Source: Lachnospiraceae bacterium UBA4381
Lineage (GTDB): Bacteria; Bacillota; Clostridia; Lachnospirales; Lachnospiraceae
DNA length: 5,812 nt
Reading direction: 5' to 3'
NCBI GenBank assembly: GCA_002391105.1
Contig: DGRT01000008.1
Span: 1-5,812 of the forward strand
Shown in pieces: positions 5,324-5,812 of this stretch (position 1 is its first letter; each line of letters opens with the position of its first letter). The translations under genes and the position numbers were made by a program. The notes beneath the pieces were generated by a model. That model was not told where the DNA came from. It worked only from the letters and a program-made list of their open reading frames with translations, and did not search any database.

Positions 5324-5812
5324 TTAACCCTTTACGGCACCTACTGTCATACCAGCAACAATATTCTTAGCCATGAAGATATAAACCACGATAACAGGCA
5401 GTATCGCCAGTGCTATGAACATATAAACCTGTCCCATATCAAACTTAAGGAAGTCTGCGGAACGAAGTGTTGCTATAAGGATAGGAAGAGTTTTCTTACT
5501 ATCTGACTTAAGTACCAGAGCAGGAGTGAAGTAATTATTCCAGCTTGTAACGAAGGAGAAGATAGCCTGAACAGCGATAGCCGGCTTCATAAGTGGAAGT
5601 GCTATCCTGTTGAATATCAGAAATTCTCCGGCTCCATCGATACGTGCTGACTCCATCAGCTCCAGAGGGATATTTGCCTCCATATATTGCTTCATATAGA
5701 AGAATACTGCAGGCGCTGCAATCGCCGGAACAATAAGAGGAATAAAGGAATCCATCAGATTGATCTTTCTCAGCATGTTGATGAATCCAAGAGCAGTAAC
5801 CTGTGTAGGAAT
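5324..5812 (-). CDS. Carbohydrate ABC transporter permease, MalG-type (CUT1), C-terminal part (cut by right edge)
   Basis: This is an inner-membrane subunit of a binding-protein-dependent sugar importer, normally paired with a MalF-type permease and a solute-binding protein. The frame is open from the right edge to the stop at 5324 (162 residues; start outside the window). The visible part begins IPTQVTALGFINMLRKI, a typical segment of the membrane domain. It is followed by a hydrophobic stretch with FFYMKQYME and then the EAA loop at 54-77 (ESARIDGAGEFLIFNRIALP, then MKP), which contacts the ATPase subunit. Further membrane segments follow (VQAIFSFVTSWNNYF; MFIALAILPVIVVYIFMA), and the protein ends GMTVGAVKG, a typical family ending. 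The substrate cannot be told from this subunit. It is probably the last gene of its operon, since a strong terminator follows 26 nt after the stop. It converges on the DUF624/YesL gene, a common partner of such transporters. Confidence 0.95.
   Translation of the reverse strand: MPTQVTALGFINMLRKINLMDSFIPLIVPAIAAPAVFFYMKQYMEANIPLELMESARIDGAGEFLIFNRIALPLMKPAIAVQAIFSFVTSWNNYFTPALVLKSDSKKTLPILIATLRSADFLKFDMGQVYMFIALAILPVIVVYIFMAKNIVAGMTVGAVKG

Noticed and set aside
5282..5506. Plus-strand 74-codon frame overlapping the terminator and permease
   Set aside because: It starts inside the terminator hairpin and is antisense to the permease, with no recognisable motif.

Overview
The window looks like part of a low-to-moderate GC Clostridia chromosome, most likely Lachnospiraceae (Butyrivibrio/Roseburia-like). 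This rests on the gene order dgt-dnaG-rpoD, strong AGGAGG-type ribosome binding sites, frequent ATA and AGA codons, and a YesL-family (DUF624) membrane protein next to a sugar ABC transporter permease. The taxonomic call is inference from sequence style and synteny, not from a search.

Region 1 (1-4165, minus strand) is the macromolecular synthesis cluster, read right to left. It begins with a dNTP triphosphohydrolase of the HD superfamily (dgt-like), followed by DNA primase (dnaG) and the primary sigma factor (rpoD/sigA). The sigma factor is cut by the left edge after region 1.2 and the start of region 2. The three genes connect dNTP supply, replication priming and housekeeping transcription. 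The spacers (93 nt dgt-dnaG, 176 nt dnaG-rpoD) hold inverted repeats that could tune expression of single genes. RpoD carries an unusually long, low-complexity N-terminus.

Region 2 (4022-4341) is a 320-nt divergent intergenic region. It contains candidate back-to-back promoters, a 27-bp imperfect palindrome in the dgt leader, and a 34-bp unit repeated twice (with a degenerate third start) in the leader of the rightward gene.

Region 3 (4342-5133, plus strand) is a five-helix DUF624/YesL-like membrane protein that starts at GTG and ends at a clear intrinsic terminator.

Region 4 (5134-5300) is a scar-like spacer. It holds the last ~35 codons of a tyrosine recombinase (integrase), including the catalytic-tyrosine motif, followed by a strong bidirectional terminator.

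Region 5 (5324-5812, minus strand) is the C-terminal part of a MalG-type carbohydrate ABC permease whose start lies beyond the right edge. YesL-family genes commonly sit beside such transporters, so regions 3 and 5 probably belong to one carbohydrate-uptake locus abutting the conserved replication/transcription cluster.

I see no convincing wholly new system. The items most worth a second look are the leader repeats, the dgt-leader palindrome, the integrase remnant and the RpoD extension.
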